A stretch of 58,517 bases of DNA from Chitinophagaceae bacterium. GTDB lineage: Bacteria; Bacteroidota; Bacteroidia; Chitinophagales; Chitinophagaceae. The position numbers and the translations under genes were made by a program. How positions within the stretch are numbered: the first letter of the stretch is position 1; each line of letters opens with the position of its first letter. The notes under the pieces are model-generated. The model was given only the letters and a program-made list of their open reading frames with translations. It had not been told where the DNA came from and made no database searches. The stretch is taken from contig JADBXP010000022.1 of NCBI GenBank assembly GCA_020403455.1, positions 1 through 58,517 of the forward strand. Reading direction: 5' to 3'. This document shows positions 7,985-17,708 of this stretch, piece by piece.

Positions 7985-9121
7985 ATGGACACGGACATGA
8001 GTTTAATTAGACAAAGTGCAAAAGATTTTGCTGAAACGTATATAAGACCCATGGTAATGGTTTGGGATGAAAGTCAAACGTTCCCGGTTGAGTTGTTTAA
8101 AAAATTGGGGGAGCACGGATTCATGGGAATTTTGGTGCCTGAGCAATACCAGGGATCTGGATTGGGTTACCAGGAATACATAACCATATTAGATGAGATA
8201 TCTAAGGTTTGTGGTTCTATTGGTTTATCTGTGGCAGCACACAATTCCCTTTGTACCAATCATATTTTAAGTTTTGCAAACGAAACACAAAAGCAACAAT
8301 ATCTTCCTAAATTGGCTACGGGTGAATGGGTAGGTGCTTGGGGACTTACCGAAACAGGCTCGGGCTCTGATGCAGGGGGACTTGCAACGGTGGCTCACAA
8401 AGAAGGTGATTATTATATTTTAAACGGTTCAAAAAATTTCATAACACATGCCATAAGTGCGCAGGTAGCCGTAGTAATCGCAAGAACCGGAGAAAAAGGC
8501 GACAGTCATGGTATGACTACTTTTATTATTGAAAAAGGCACTCCGGGGTTTTCTTCAGGCAAAAAAGAAAATAAATTGGGGATGCGTGCATCTGAAACAG
8601 CCTGTTTATTTTTTGATAATTGCAGAGTACACAAGGATCAGGTTATAGGTGAAGAAGGAGATGGATTTATTCAAGCTTTAAAATTATTGGATGGCGGAAG
8701 GATCTCAATTGCTGCTTTGTCATTGGGAATTGCAAAGGGAGCCTACGAATGTGCGTTGAAATATGCCAACGAAAGAGAACAATTTAATCAGAAAATATTC
8801 GATTTTCAGTCCGTTGGATTTAAGCTTGCCGAAATGGCCACGAATATTGAAGCAGCTGAGCTTTTAACAAGAAAAGCAGGAATGATGAAGGACAATGGAG
8901 AAAAAGTGACTAAGATCAGTTCTATGGCTAAACTTTTTGCTTCTGAAACCGCCGTAGAAGTATCTAATGAAAGCGTTCAGATTTTTGGAGGGTATGGCTT
9001 TACAAAAGATTTCCCTGCAGAAAAATATTTCAGAGATGCTAAGTTATGTACTATTGGTGAGGGTACGTCTAGCATACAAAAAATGGTTATTTCCAGAGAA
9101 ATTAGGAAAGATGTTAAATAG
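7985..9121 (+). CDS. Acyl-CoA dehydrogenase (isovaleryl/short-chain type)
   Basis: A 378-residue FAD enzyme that forms a 2,3-double bond in acyl-CoAs and passes electrons to ETF. The family signatures are WGLTETGSGSDAGG (flavin/substrate region) and QIFGGYGFTKDFPAEKYFRDAK near the C terminus. The likely catalytic base is Glu359 in IGEGTS, the position used by short- and medium-chain dehydrogenases rather than the isovaleryl-CoA dehydrogenase position. Context suggests isovaleryl-CoA or another branched substrate. First gene of a three-gene operon; the next start overlaps its stop by 11 bp. Confidence 0.88.
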   Translation: MDTDMSLIRQSAKDFAETYIRPMVMVWDESQTFPVELFKKLGEHGFMGILVPEQYQGSGLGYQEYITILDEISKVCGSIGLSVAAHNSLCTNHILSFANETQKQQYLPKLATGEWVGAWGLTETGSGSDAGGLATVAHKEGDYYILNGSKNFITHAISAQVAVVIARTGEKGDSHGMTTFIIEKGTPGFSSGKKENKLGMRASETACLFFDNCRVHKDQVIGEEGDGFIQALKLLDGGRISIAALSLGIAKGAYECALKYANEREQFNQKIFDFQSVGFKLAEMATNIEAAELLTRKAGMMKDNGEKVTKISSMAKLFASETAVEVSNESVQIFGGYGFTKDFPAEKYFRDAKLCTIGEGTSSIQKMVISREIRKDVK

Positions 9122-9953
9122 CAATCAAGTAGTTATAGTGGACTGTCCGAGGGATGCTATACAAGGCATGAAAAAACTGATTTCTGCGGAAAAGAAAGCA
9201 ATTCATATTAATAATCTTTTGAAAAGTAATCTTTTTGATTGGATAGATTTTGGAAGTTTTGTCTCCCCGCAAGCAGTTCCTCAGATGGCTGATACAAAAG
9301 AAGTATTGGATAAAGTCGAACCTGGTAGCACAAAGCTTTTAGCAATAGTTGTTAATGAAAGGGGAGCTATGGACGCTTCCACTTTCGATAAAATTACTTA
9401 TTTGGGTTATCCTTTTTCTATATCAGAAATATTTCAAAAACGAAACACACAGTCAACCATCGAAGAATCTTTCGAGAAACTGAAAAAAATTGTTGCAATT
9501 TCTGTAATGCATAATAAGACACCGGTAGTATATATTTCGATGGCTTTTGGAAATCCCTATGGGGAATTGTGGAACAAGGAACTGGTATTTAAGTGGATCA
9601 GCAAAATAGCTGAATTGGGTGTGTATGAATTTTCTTTAGCAGATACCACAGGGGAAGCCAATCAAATTCAAATTGAAGAATTGTTCACGAGTTGTATACA
9701 CCAATTTCCCGGCATTCGAATTGGTGCCCATTTTCATTCAGAAAAAATCAATTGTTTAGATAAAATTAGAACTGCATTTGACGCAGGCTGTAGAAAATTT
9801 GACGGTGCAATTTTAGGATTTGGCGGTTGTCCTTTCGCGAACAATGATATGGTAGGAAATATTCCAACGGAAGACTTGTTGCGTTTTTTTAAGAGAGGAA
9901 CTAATCAGCAAATTGTAGAATTACAAACCAGCTTTCAAAATATGATAGCATGA
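9111..9953 (+). CDS. Hydroxymethylglutaryl-CoA lyase
   Basis: A 280-residue TIM-barrel lyase that splits HMG-CoA into acetyl-CoA and acetoacetate, the last step of leucine catabolism. I see Arg14-Asp15 (the RDxxQ motif, here PRDAIQ), the metal pair H207-F-H209, and the GGCPFA loop with Cys240 followed by the GN motif. The residues after HFH are SEKIN instead of the usual DTYGQ. I chose the ATG at 9111 because it puts the RD motif at the normal distance from the N terminus; a longer in-frame start at 8967 lies well inside the dehydrogenase gene. The stop overlaps the next ATG by four bases. Confidence 0.82.
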   Translation: MLNSNQVVIVDCPRDAIQGMKKLISAEKKAIHINNLLKSNLFDWIDFGSFVSPQAVPQMADTKEVLDKVEPGSTKLLAIVVNERGAMDASTFDKITYLGYPFSISEIFQKRNTQSTIEESFEKLKKIVAISVMHNKTPVVYISMAFGNPYGELWNKELVFKWISKIAELGVYEFSLADTTGEANQIQIEELFTSCIHQFPGIRIGAHFHSEKINCLDKIRTAFDAGCRKFDGAILGFGGCPFANNDMVGNIPTEDLLRFFKRGTNQQIVELQTSFQNMIA

Positions 9954-10717
9954 AATACAATTTTATCAATACTTGTATTGAGGAGCATATATTCAAGTTG
10001 ACTTTATCAAGGCCTGAGAAGAGGAATGCATTTACTCCAACGATGGTGAATGAGATTAATTATGCCATTGCTGAGGCTAACCACAATAAAGATGTGCGTT
10101 TGGTTCTGATCAATGCTGAGGGGCCGGTTTTTTGTGCAGGAATGGATATGAAAACTTTTGAAAACCCTGCACTCGACACAATCAATCCTGAAATTCAGAA
10201 CCAAAATATATCTCTGGCTTCAGCAATTGGACAATTGAATAAGCCTAGTATTGCAATTGTCGAAGGTGATGTGATTGCCGGTGGATTCTTAATTGCTTTA
10301 GAGTGCACTTATATTTTTGCAGCTAAAGAAGCAAAATTTTCTTTACCGGAAGTGAAAAGAGGTATTTTTCCATTTCAGGTAATGGCTTCTTTGATAAAAT
10401 ACATACCTCAGAATAAGGTTCTAGATATGTGTATAACCGCAAGAGAAATCACGGCCAGTGAGGCAAAAGATCTTGGAATAGTTTATGATTTTTTAGAGGA
10501 AGATAAACTTACACACTTAATAAGTACCATCGTTGCAAATGCACCTAAAGCAATTAGTTCAGGTTATGAGGCTTTTAAAAAGATGGGAAGCTTATCAGAT
10601 AAAGAGAGAATAACTTATTTACTTCAATCATTGGAAGACTTAAAGCAAACAAAAGACGCTAAAGAAGGTATGGCAGCATTTTTTGAAAAGCGGTCACCTA
10701 AATGGTTAAATGAGTAG
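9950..10717 (+). CDS. Enoyl-CoA hydratase/isomerase family protein (probable methylglutaconyl-CoA hydratase)
   Basis: A 255-residue crotonase-fold protein. RPEKRNAF and FCAGMDMK mark the CoA site and oxyanion hole, and AGG the second oxyanion loop. By eye alignment, the first catalytic Glu of classical hydratases (Glu144 in rat crotonase) is replaced in AGGFLIALE, while the second (Glu164 equivalent) is kept in LPEVKRG. It could be a methylglutaconyl-CoA hydratase with altered catalysis or another crotonase. Operon position between lyase and carboxylase functions supports the leucine pathway role. Convergent with the gene at 10829. Confidence 0.78.
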   Translation: MKYNFINTCIEEHIFKLTLSRPEKRNAFTPTMVNEINYAIAEANHNKDVRLVLINAEGPVFCAGMDMKTFENPALDTINPEIQNQNISLASAIGQLNKPSIAIVEGDVIAGGFLIALECTYIFAAKEAKFSLPEVKRGIFPFQVMASLIKYIPQNKVLDMCITAREITASEAKDLGIVYDFLEEDKLTHLISTIVANAPKAISSGYEAFKKMGSLSDKERITYLLQSLEDLKQTKDAKEGMAAFFEKRSPKWLNE

Positions 10718-10828
10718 CTGATCAAAGACAAATCATGATTCTTTGGCAAGTTTTTTTCATTCACTTTCCAGCTAATGCTCACTTCAGCAGTTGTGCGTAA
10801 AAAAAGCGGGAATCCCCAAGCGTTCAGA

Positions 10829-11839
10829 TTACCACCAGCGAATTCGATTATAATTATTGGTAGTAATCGATTTTGGTAAATTTCTCGCTACTTCTATTGC
10901 TATCTGTTTGAAATTTTCAGCACGTATTTTTGAGAGTTCATATTCTCTGCCGGCATCTTCCCTAGCATATTGAATAAGCTGATTTTCGCGGGCCACCTGA
11001 TCCTGGTATTGTTTTACTTTTAGATCCCAGGCTGCTCTTTCATCGGCCGCGATTTTGCTGGTCATGTTTTGTAGCAGTTCATTTACCTGAGGAATACATT
11101 TAGCAGCGGGGTGCACGCTCAGCAATATTTTGCTGGCAGAACTGGCACCGGCATATGATTGGTTTGAAGACCATTCGCCCTTTGCCCGAAGTAATTTTTG
11201 GTCACATTCTGCATCAATTTTTTGTTGGAAGTAGACTGCAAGCTTTTTTTGACTTCTGCTATAACAATCTTTACAAACATCGGGTATTGCAGATAATTCA
11301 AAAATGGCTTCATCAAATTTACCTTGTGCAGCCAAGGAGGATGCTTTTTCCTCTATAATGACGCATTTCGATGAGTAATAGTCAATGATTTTTTTCTTGC
11401 CCTCTTGCATAAAACTTTCTATCTGTGCATTTTTTGTGGGAATATTTTTAAAGCCATCGATGTATGCTTTGTTTTCATTGGTGCCTACACCCTTCACAGT
11501 AAAATTCAGCGATGTAAATGAAAGGTTCTCTATTCCGTCACCAATATAAAGTGTGATATGCATGGTTTGTGCAATCATAGCCGGAGGTCCGGCAATGATG
11601 TCTTTTGTGAACAATCCAACATGGGCAGTAATGACGAAGCGAGGATTGTAAGCATTGCTCCCCATTGCATACTGAGTGGCAATGGTGTTCAATTTATTTT
11701 CCAGTATCGTTTTCGCTTCAGCAGGAATCTTCAACTCATCTGAAACAAAAGTATTGAGTGAAATTCTACCGAAGTCATTTGTTTGTGCGGTTCCCCACTG
11801 TCCGATTAAAATTAGCAGTGCAATAAGAGTGAATTTCAT
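10829..11839 (-). CDS. Exported protein of unknown function
   Basis: A 336-residue protein with a signal peptide ending near residue 19 (GTAQT). The N-terminal half is beta-rich; residues 165-200 hold a CKDCYSRSQKKLAVYF stretch with CxxC; residues 225-310 look helical and charged, probably coiled coil. Not recognised. It is the last gene of a three-gene minus-strand unit, 4 bp after the 162-residue gene, and its likely partner is the DUF6175-like protein at the head of the unit. Confidence 0.7.
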   Translation of the reverse strand: MKFTLIALLILIGQWGTAQTNDFGRISLNTFVSDELKIPAEAKTILENKLNTIATQYAMGSNAYNPRFVITAHVGLFTKDIIAGPPAMIAQTMHITLYIGDGIENLSFTSLNFTVKGVGTNENKAYIDGFKNIPTKNAQIESFMQEGKKKIIDYYSSKCVIIEEKASSLAAQGKFDEAIFELSAIPDVCKDCYSRSQKKLAVYFQQKIDAECDQKLLRAKGEWSSNQSYAGASSASKILLSVHPAAKCIPQVNELLQNMTSKIAADERAAWDLKVKQYQDQVARENQLIQYAREDAGREYELSKIRAENFKQIAIEVARNLPKSITTNNYNRIRWW

Positions 11840-11843
11840 ACAA

Positions 11844-12332
11844 TTATTTTTTCTTTTTAATTTTTCCCAATTCGCGTAAGTAAATAAATACTTTATAATT
11901 TGTATCTATTTCATCAGAAAAGGTAGATACATGTTCAATGTTATCTACATATCCAATAGAAGATTCCTTTATAATTTCAGTTAGCTCACTCATATTGGTA
12001 CTATTATTTTTGGAAACAGTTGAAGTAGTCGTGACAATCGATTCTAATATGATGTATGAACCATTCATGAATTGATTGACTTGGGCTTTCGCTTTTACTT
12101 CAGCTACACGGTTGAGTGTATTTTCATTGTTATAGGAGGAACTATTCAATTTTACTATTGATACGAGGTATTTGTTTTCGTAATCGAGAAATATTTTAAC
12201 ACCGGTGAAGGGTTCACTTTTATACATTCGAATAATAAAATTGGTAAGTGCTGTTTTTTCCTGATTGAAGGACTGACTTTTGGCTGCACCAAAAAGTAGG
12301 CAGCTCAATATAACCAACAATACTTTTCGCAT
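11844..12332 (-). CDS. Small exported protein of unknown function
   Basis: A 162-residue protein with a signal peptide (cleavage near AAKSQ, residue 20) and a basic tail (IKKKK). The segment RVAEVKAKAQVNQFMNGS resembles the helix seen in LPP20/CsgG-associated envelope proteins, but the likeness is weak. Middle gene of the three-gene unit; the gap to the upstream gene is 48 bp and to the downstream gene 4 bp. Confidence 0.65.
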   Translation of the reverse strand: MRKVLLVILSCLLFGAAKSQSFNQEKTALTNFIIRMYKSEPFTGVKIFLDYENKYLVSIVKLNSSSYNNENTLNRVAEVKAKAQVNQFMNGSYIILESIVTTTSTVSKNNSTNMSELTEIIKESSIGYVDNIEHVSTFSDEIDTNYKVFIYLRELGKIKKKK

Positions 12333-12380
12333 GATTTAGAGTGATTTCAGGTGATAAACGGGAGTAGATACCATTCAACG

Positions 12381-13337
12381 CTATTTTTCCCCCAAGACGA
12401 GGATAGCTTCACCTAAACCTCTGGTCATTAGTTTAGATGTAATATTGAAGGGTGCCGCTTTTAAATACTTTTGTAAGCCCCTGGTAAAATCACGGGCATC
12501 CATTGCTTCACCGGATTCATTGACAAGTGGAATACGTGTTTGCTCAAAAAGAATATAGGTTTCTGAATTATCGGTAGTATTAAAGTTCCCTTGTAATGTA
12601 TTTTTTTTCATCCAGGCGGTGATATATTCATTCAGCTCTTTGCCATCATATTCCTCTTCGAGATTTTTGTCCCAGTTTTTCCATGTTTTTATTTTCACAA
12701 TTACTTCTCGACCATTTTTCTTCATGTCATTGAAATAGGTATCAATCTGGGAATTGAATAGTGAAAAGTTTTCTTTTACTGCTTTCAATAGTAAATCAGG
12801 AATGAATTTATCGGAAGCTTTGCTGTTTCCAGTGGATGATGCAATTCTTTTACCGGTATATGCATCAAATGCATCAAGTGTATATCGAATCACATTACCA
12901 CCTGTAGCGGTGTTGACCTCCCACCACAATTGGATGATGATGTCTGATTTAGCTCTTTTTTTCAATTTATCAAGTGGTGACTCACTCAAATCTGATCCTG
13001 AATTACTGCTGGCTGTTACATTGTCTTCTGCAGAAACCTGTTCCAACTTTTTTATTTCTTGTTCTGCATCTTTCAGCGTGTACCCCTCATTTAACATGAA
13101 GGCACCTAATTTAGCAATGACCTGCCCCAATTCCGTATCCTCCTGGAATGCCTGTTTATAGTTAGGAATTTTTTTCATCGTACCCTGATCATTGAATGAG
13201 CTCATGAAATATCGCTGGTTGCACCAATTGTCGCTTGGAAGTATCATCAGGGTTGGCTTCTTCTGTTGTGCTTGTGATGTGAATACCCAACCTGCAAGGA
13301 ACATCACCAGTGATAGTATTGATTTACTTGGAAACAT
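12381..13337 (-). CDS. Exported DUF6175-like protein
   Basis: A 318-residue protein with a signal peptide ending at about residue 24 (SQAQQ). KPTLMILPSDNWC at the mature N terminus, ESPLDKLKKRAKSDIIIQL in the middle and the C-terminal MTRGLGEAILVLGEK are features I associate with the DUF6175 family of Bacteroidota envelope proteins (recognition from memory). Function unknown; the fold may be related to CsgG/LPP20-type periplasmic proteins. First gene of the unit that runs through the genes at 11844 and 10829, so all three probably act together in the envelope. Confidence 0.65.
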   Translation of the reverse strand: MFPSKSILSLVMFLAGWVFTSQAQQKKPTLMILPSDNWCNQRYFMSSFNDQGTMKKIPNYKQAFQEDTELGQVIAKLGAFMLNEGYTLKDAEQEIKKLEQVSAEDNVTASSNSGSDLSESPLDKLKKRAKSDIIIQLWWEVNTATGGNVIRYTLDAFDAYTGKRIASSTGNSKASDKFIPDLLLKAVKENFSLFNSQIDTYFNDMKKNGREVIVKIKTWKNWDKNLEEEYDGKELNEYITAWMKKNTLQGNFNTTDNSETYILFEQTRIPLVNESGEAMDARDFTRGLQKYLKAAPFNITSKLMTRGLGEAILVLGEK

Positions 13338-13971
13338 ACTTGACTATTTGTGAAAAGTGAAATAAAGAGTATTTGAAAAATGACATAATTATAATTAATT
13401 AGAGATCTTTTATACGACTCGACTTGATTTGAGATTGGATGAATGAAGGGTATGATACTGCCTTCATCGTGTCATTAACCGGCAATGGTAAAAGACGGAA
13501 AATTTTGGTACCACCCATACTAAACAGATTACATAGTAAAGGGAACGATGGTAGAGTAATGACTATAGTAAAGGATGTACGGACCGTTGGTGAAATCGGT
13601 TGCATAGGGTCTAGGATATTGGATGATTGAGATGCTTCAACAGCATTCAATTGCAGAATAAAAGTATCTTTTTTTTCTAAACACTGTGTCTTTTTAACAT
13701 TTCCTATAGGGACGAAAGGTGAAATTATCTGCTTCTGATGTCATTTATCAGTTATTTTTACCTATTATAAATAATTTCCTACTGTACTGCAATATTAATC
13801 TATACTTTACACTCTATAAATTGATCTCTTATCTATTGATAAAAAATAACAGAGGCCGATGCATATATACAGACATCGTATAGGTTTATCAGGGAATATC
13901 CTGATGAAATACAGGTACAATCATTAATTGTCGAAATAGTCCCATAAATATTTTTACATCAAATTATCCAA
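13338..13971. other. 634-bp intergenic region between divergent genes
   Basis: Two short overlapping reading frames here (about 60 and 80 codons, opposite strands) show no recognisable motif and I do not call them. A small hairpin (ATCAGG 13888-13893, loop of six, CCTGAT 13900-13905) lies about 70 bp before the TonB-linked gene. Promoters for the genes on both sides must lie here, but no clear TAnnTTTG box was found. Confidence 0.5.
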
Positions 13972-16746
13972 TTGAACAGATTTACACTTCGTACAGGCAT
14001 TATTCTACTTTTTGTTATTGTACATTTTTCTGCCCGGTCACAAGAGCTTGTAATTAAAGGTGCAGTGATCGACACCATTAATCAAGTAGCACTCCACAAA
14101 GCTGTAGTTTCATTGCTTCGCTCCAAAGATTCTGTTTTGGTGCAGTATGTAAGGACCAATGAAAAAGGAGAATTTATCCTACAAGGAATTCGACCGTCTA
14201 CATATTTATTATTGATTAGTTATCCAAATTATGCAGATTATCTTGACCGGGTTGATGTTGAACCCGGAAAAGTGAATGAGCTTGGAAAAATTCCTCTTAT
14301 TACAAAAGCCCAATTACTGGAAGAAGTGATTGTTAGGCAAAAAATATCTGCTATCAGGATGCGAGGAGATACAACGGAATATCGGGCTGATAGTTTCAGG
14401 GTCAATGCTAATGCCAATGTTCAAGACCTGCTTAGAAAGATGCCCGGAATTACTGTTAATGGAAAGGGTGAAATAACAGCCCAGGGGCAGAAAGTTGAAA
14501 AAGTATTGGTAGACGGAGAAGAATTTTTCAGTGATGACCCGGCTGTGGTTACTCAAAATTTAAGAGCAGATGCTATCGATAAAGTGCAGGCTTTTGATAA
14601 AAAAAGTGACCAGGCAGTATTTACGGGTATCGATGATGGCCAAACGACAAAGACCATTAACCTCGTTTTGAAAGAAGATAAGAAGAATGGATATTTTGGA
14701 AAAGTAGAGGCGGGCTCTGATGCAGACAAGTATCGATATGGTAAAGGGATGGTCAATTCATTTAAAGGTAAAAAGAAAGCGGCTGCCTATATCACTACCG
14801 ATAATACACAATTTGAATCATTGAATTGGGACGAGAGAAGAAATTATGGGGAAGATTTAAATACGCGGACGGAATTTTCAGATGACGGGGGTATGATGAT
14901 TTGGTCAGGTGGAGATGATTTTAGCAGTGGTCAAGGGTTTCCTAATTCTGTAACTGGGGGACTTCATTTTAGCAATAAATGGAATAAGGATAAGCATAAT
15001 TCCATCAATACTTATCAATTCAATGATGTCAGGGTAACCGGTAATAATACTAGTACAATTCAAACTTTGCTACCGGATGGAAGTTTTCTAGTCAATAACA
15101 GTGATGATTCTTTCGATAGTAGAAAACGAAGAAATAGACTGAGGAGTACGTATGAATGGAATATAGATTCTACCAGTTCATTGAAGGTCATAGCTACAGG
15201 TTCCGTTATTAATTCTAATACCAACAACATATCTAATGGTTCTTCTTTTGATAATCTAGGCAATCAGATTAATCAAACATTTAGACAAACCATCTTTAAT
15301 GCTCAGGAACAAAATTTACTCACTACCCTTTTTTGGAGAAAGCGATTCAAGAAAGCCGGAAGAACCATTTCATTGTCGTCAGATATCAATGGCACGAGAA
15401 GAAGTGGTGACGGCTTTTTATTTGCAGAAAACACTTTTTTCACCACTGGCACAGTGCAGGAGATCGATCAGAAAAAAACAAATGAGGAATCTATTTTTGG
15501 GATAAGCACTAAGTTGTCTTATACGGAACCACTTTCCAAAAAAACAACGCTAGAGTTTAATTATCAGTTTGGAAACAACCGAAACAATGCAGAGAGAAAT
15601 ACGTTGACAGGTGGTTCCGGAGGCACGGGTGACTATAACCAGCTTGTCAATCAGCTCAGCAATCATTTTGTTTATAATAACTTATTGCATACTGGCGGAC
15701 TCAATTTTCGTTACAATCATAAAAAAGTGACTATTTCCGGTGGTACTGCTATTGGAAGTGCCGATTTTACTTTGAAAGATCTACGTACTCAGGATAATAG
15801 GGCTGTTAATTTTACTAATTTCTTGCCGTCATTTAATTTCAATTATCAGATTAAAAAGCAGACCAGATTGAGTTTTAGGTACAATGGATCTACACAAAAT
15901 CCAACTTTACAGCAAATCAATCCGATCGTAGATAACACCGACCCGCTGAACATTACCATTGGTAACCTATTATTGAAGCAGGAGTTTAACAATAGATTCT
16001 CTTTAAGTTTTTCCGATTATAAGGTGTTAAAAAGTAGGAGTATATACATTAGCGCCAATTATAGTTTTGTCAATAATGCCATTACCAATTTTAATACTAT
16101 AGACAAGGCTACCGGGATGCGTGTTAATCAGGCGGTGAATGTGCAAGGAAATTATGTTTTTAATATCTGGTCATCTTATTCATTTGAACTTTTTCCTTCG
16201 TTTAATTTGAATCTTAATTTCCGGCCAACGGTAACCAGATTCGTGAATTTCATTGATGGAAAAGAAAATATCAATGACAGTAGAAATATAAATTTTGGTG
16301 TGGGATCTGGTTATTGGGGTGAAAAGTGGATTAATTATTGGTTTGATTTGAGTGCAACCAATAATTATTCAACATCTTCCATCAATCCAAATAATGCCAC
16401 CAGATTTTGGAGTTATAATCTGTCACTAAATGTAGATCTCAAATTACCTAAAAAATGGTACATCAGTTTTGATGGTAATTCGGAAATATATCAGCGAACA
16501 CCCATATTTGCTAACCGGCGCAACATTATAATTCTCAATGGGTCTCTTAAAAAATCGATAGATAAAAAGGAAAACTGGCAGATAAAGTTCAGGTTGAACG
16601 ATATGTTCAATCAGAATCTTGGTATCAATAGAAATATTACGAGCAATTTTATCTCTGAGACCACCCAGCAAACAATCCGCCGATACGGCATGCTATCTCT
16701 TACTTATAATTTCAACAAGAATGGTAAAGAGACAAGAGGATTTTAA
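13972..16746 (+). CDS. TonB-linked outer-membrane beta-barrel protein
   Basis: A 924-residue outer-membrane protein. Signal peptide to about residue 24 (ARSQE), then a carboxypeptidase-regulatory-like beta domain (about 26-110), a plug-like domain (about 130-225, with LLRKMPGITVNGKGE and VLVDGEEFF) and a large barrel rich in aromatic strands, as in the outer-membrane beta-barrel family PF14905. No in-frame ATG lies between the upstream stop (TAA at 13945) and the signal peptide, so translation must start at TTG 13972 or at another non-ATG codon. The next gene encodes a GLPGLI protein, a common pairing in Bacteroidota. Cargo unknown. Confidence 0.82.
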   Translation: MNRFTLRTGIILLFVIVHFSARSQELVIKGAVIDTINQVALHKAVVSLLRSKDSVLVQYVRTNEKGEFILQGIRPSTYLLLISYPNYADYLDRVDVEPGKVNELGKIPLITKAQLLEEVIVRQKISAIRMRGDTTEYRADSFRVNANANVQDLLRKMPGITVNGKGEITAQGQKVEKVLVDGEEFFSDDPAVVTQNLRADAIDKVQAFDKKSDQAVFTGIDDGQTTKTINLVLKEDKKNGYFGKVEAGSDADKYRYGKGMVNSFKGKKKAAAYITTDNTQFESLNWDERRNYGEDLNTRTEFSDDGGMMIWSGGDDFSSGQGFPNSVTGGLHFSNKWNKDKHNSINTYQFNDVRVTGNNTSTIQTLLPDGSFLVNNSDDSFDSRKRRNRLRSTYEWNIDSTSSLKVIATGSVINSNTNNISNGSSFDNLGNQINQTFRQTIFNAQEQNLLTTLFWRKRFKKAGRTISLSSDINGTRRSGDGFLFAENTFFTTGTVQEIDQKKTNEESIFGISTKLSYTEPLSKKTTLEFNYQFGNNRNNAERNTLTGGSGGTGDYNQLVNQLSNHFVYNNLLHTGGLNFRYNHKKVTISGGTAIGSADFTLKDLRTQDNRAVNFTNFLPSFNFNYQIKKQTRLSFRYNGSTQNPTLQQINPIVDNTDPLNITIGNLLLKQEFNNRFSLSFSDYKVLKSRSIYISANYSFVNNAITNFNTIDKATGMRVNQAVNVQGNYVFNIWSSYSFELFPSFNLNLNFRPTVTRFVNFIDGKENINDSRNINFGVGSGYWGEKWINYWFDLSATNNYSTSSINPNNATRFWSYNLSLNVDLKLPKKWYISFDGNSEIYQRTPIFANRRNIIILNGSLKKSIDKKENWQIKFRLNDMFNQNLGINRNITSNFISETTQQTIRRYGMLSLTYNFNKNGKETRGF

Positions 16747-16756
16747 GTACTATTTT

Positions 16757-17488
16757 ATGAAGTATATTGTTTTTATTTTACTGTTGGTTTCCGGAACGGG
16801 GGCATCCGCACAATCAACTTTTATTTACTCAGGTCGTATTGAATATGAACGAAAAGTGAATCAACATCTCAATTTGGATGATGATAGTGAATGGATGCTT
16901 GAGATAAAAAAACAATACCCCAAGTTTGTAACAGATGTATATGAGTTGGTTTTCTCCCCTGATGTTTCAGTTTATAAATTGGCTCGCGAGAAACAGGATA
17001 ATAAATACACATGGGGTGGGAAGCCGAGTTCGTCGGATCTCGTTGTTCAAAATTATGGGAAACGTCAACTCATCTTACAGCGGGATATTTTTGAGCAAAC
17101 CTATCTTTTACAAGATAGTTTGCGCAACTTTGAGTGGCGTATAACTGATGAAAAAAGGGAGATCGCAGGCTTTGATTGCAGAAAAGCAGTAACGCGCATC
17201 TGTGATTCTGTATATGTTGTGGCTTTTTATTCGGATCAGATTCCGGTTAGCAGTGGTCCTGAGAGTTTTGGTAATCTTCCCGGTATGATACTTGGATTAG
17301 CGGTTCCCCGTTTATCAATTACTTGGTTTGCAACGCGAGTTGAGCTGACTGCTCCAACAGCCCAACTTTTACAACCATCACTCAAGGGTAAAAAAACCAA
17401 TTGGGTAAAGTACAATGCCGATTTGCAAAAAGCCATGAAGGGTTGGGGAAAAGAGGGAACATCCAATATGTGGAAGTTTTCTTTGTAA
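16757..17488 (+). CDS. GLPGLI family exported protein
   Basis: A 243-residue protein with a clear signal peptide (cleavage near ASAQS, residue 19). It carries the family motif as NLPGMILGL, the signature of TIGR01200-type proteins, and the RKA...AFYSDQIPVSSGPE segment that precedes it. I start at the ATG at 16757, 10 bp after the outer-membrane protein gene; a longer frame from 16619 would run inside that gene and lack a signal peptide at the N terminus. Function unknown; pairing suggests it helps the TonB-linked protein, for instance in peptide or metal handling. Confidence 0.82.
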   Translation: MKYIVFILLLVSGTGASAQSTFIYSGRIEYERKVNQHLNLDDDSEWMLEIKKQYPKFVTDVYELVFSPDVSVYKLAREKQDNKYTWGGKPSSSDLVVQNYGKRQLILQRDIFEQTYLLQDSLRNFEWRITDEKREIAGFDCRKAVTRICDSVYVVAFYSDQIPVSSGPESFGNLPGMILGLAVPRLSITWFATRVELTAPTAQLLQPSLKGKKTNWVKYNADLQKAMKGWGKEGTSNMWKFSL

Positions 17489-17708
17489 AGGAATTTATTT
17501 ATATAACGATTTTATTATTTTATAATATAAAAGTCATAAAGCTATTAATGTGATATGCAATATCATCATGTAGACAATTGATGAGTTGAAAATGTATAAA
17601 ATATATTATTGGTCACATTAAGTTAACTAATATTTCTCAATTTGGATACATATCCGTAAGGTTCTGTTCATTCGCTCGATTCACCTTCGTGTAAGTAAAA
17701 TAAAACTT

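Noticed and set aside
8967..9110. Longer N terminus for the HMG-CoA lyase gene
   Set aside because: It would overlap the dehydrogenase by more than 150 bp and add residues unlike the family; the ATG at 9111 fits better.
13399..13650. Short overlapping reading frames on both strands (about 83 and 63 codons)
   Set aside because: No signal, motif or ribosome-binding context, and they overlap each other; more likely chance frames in a regulatory gap.
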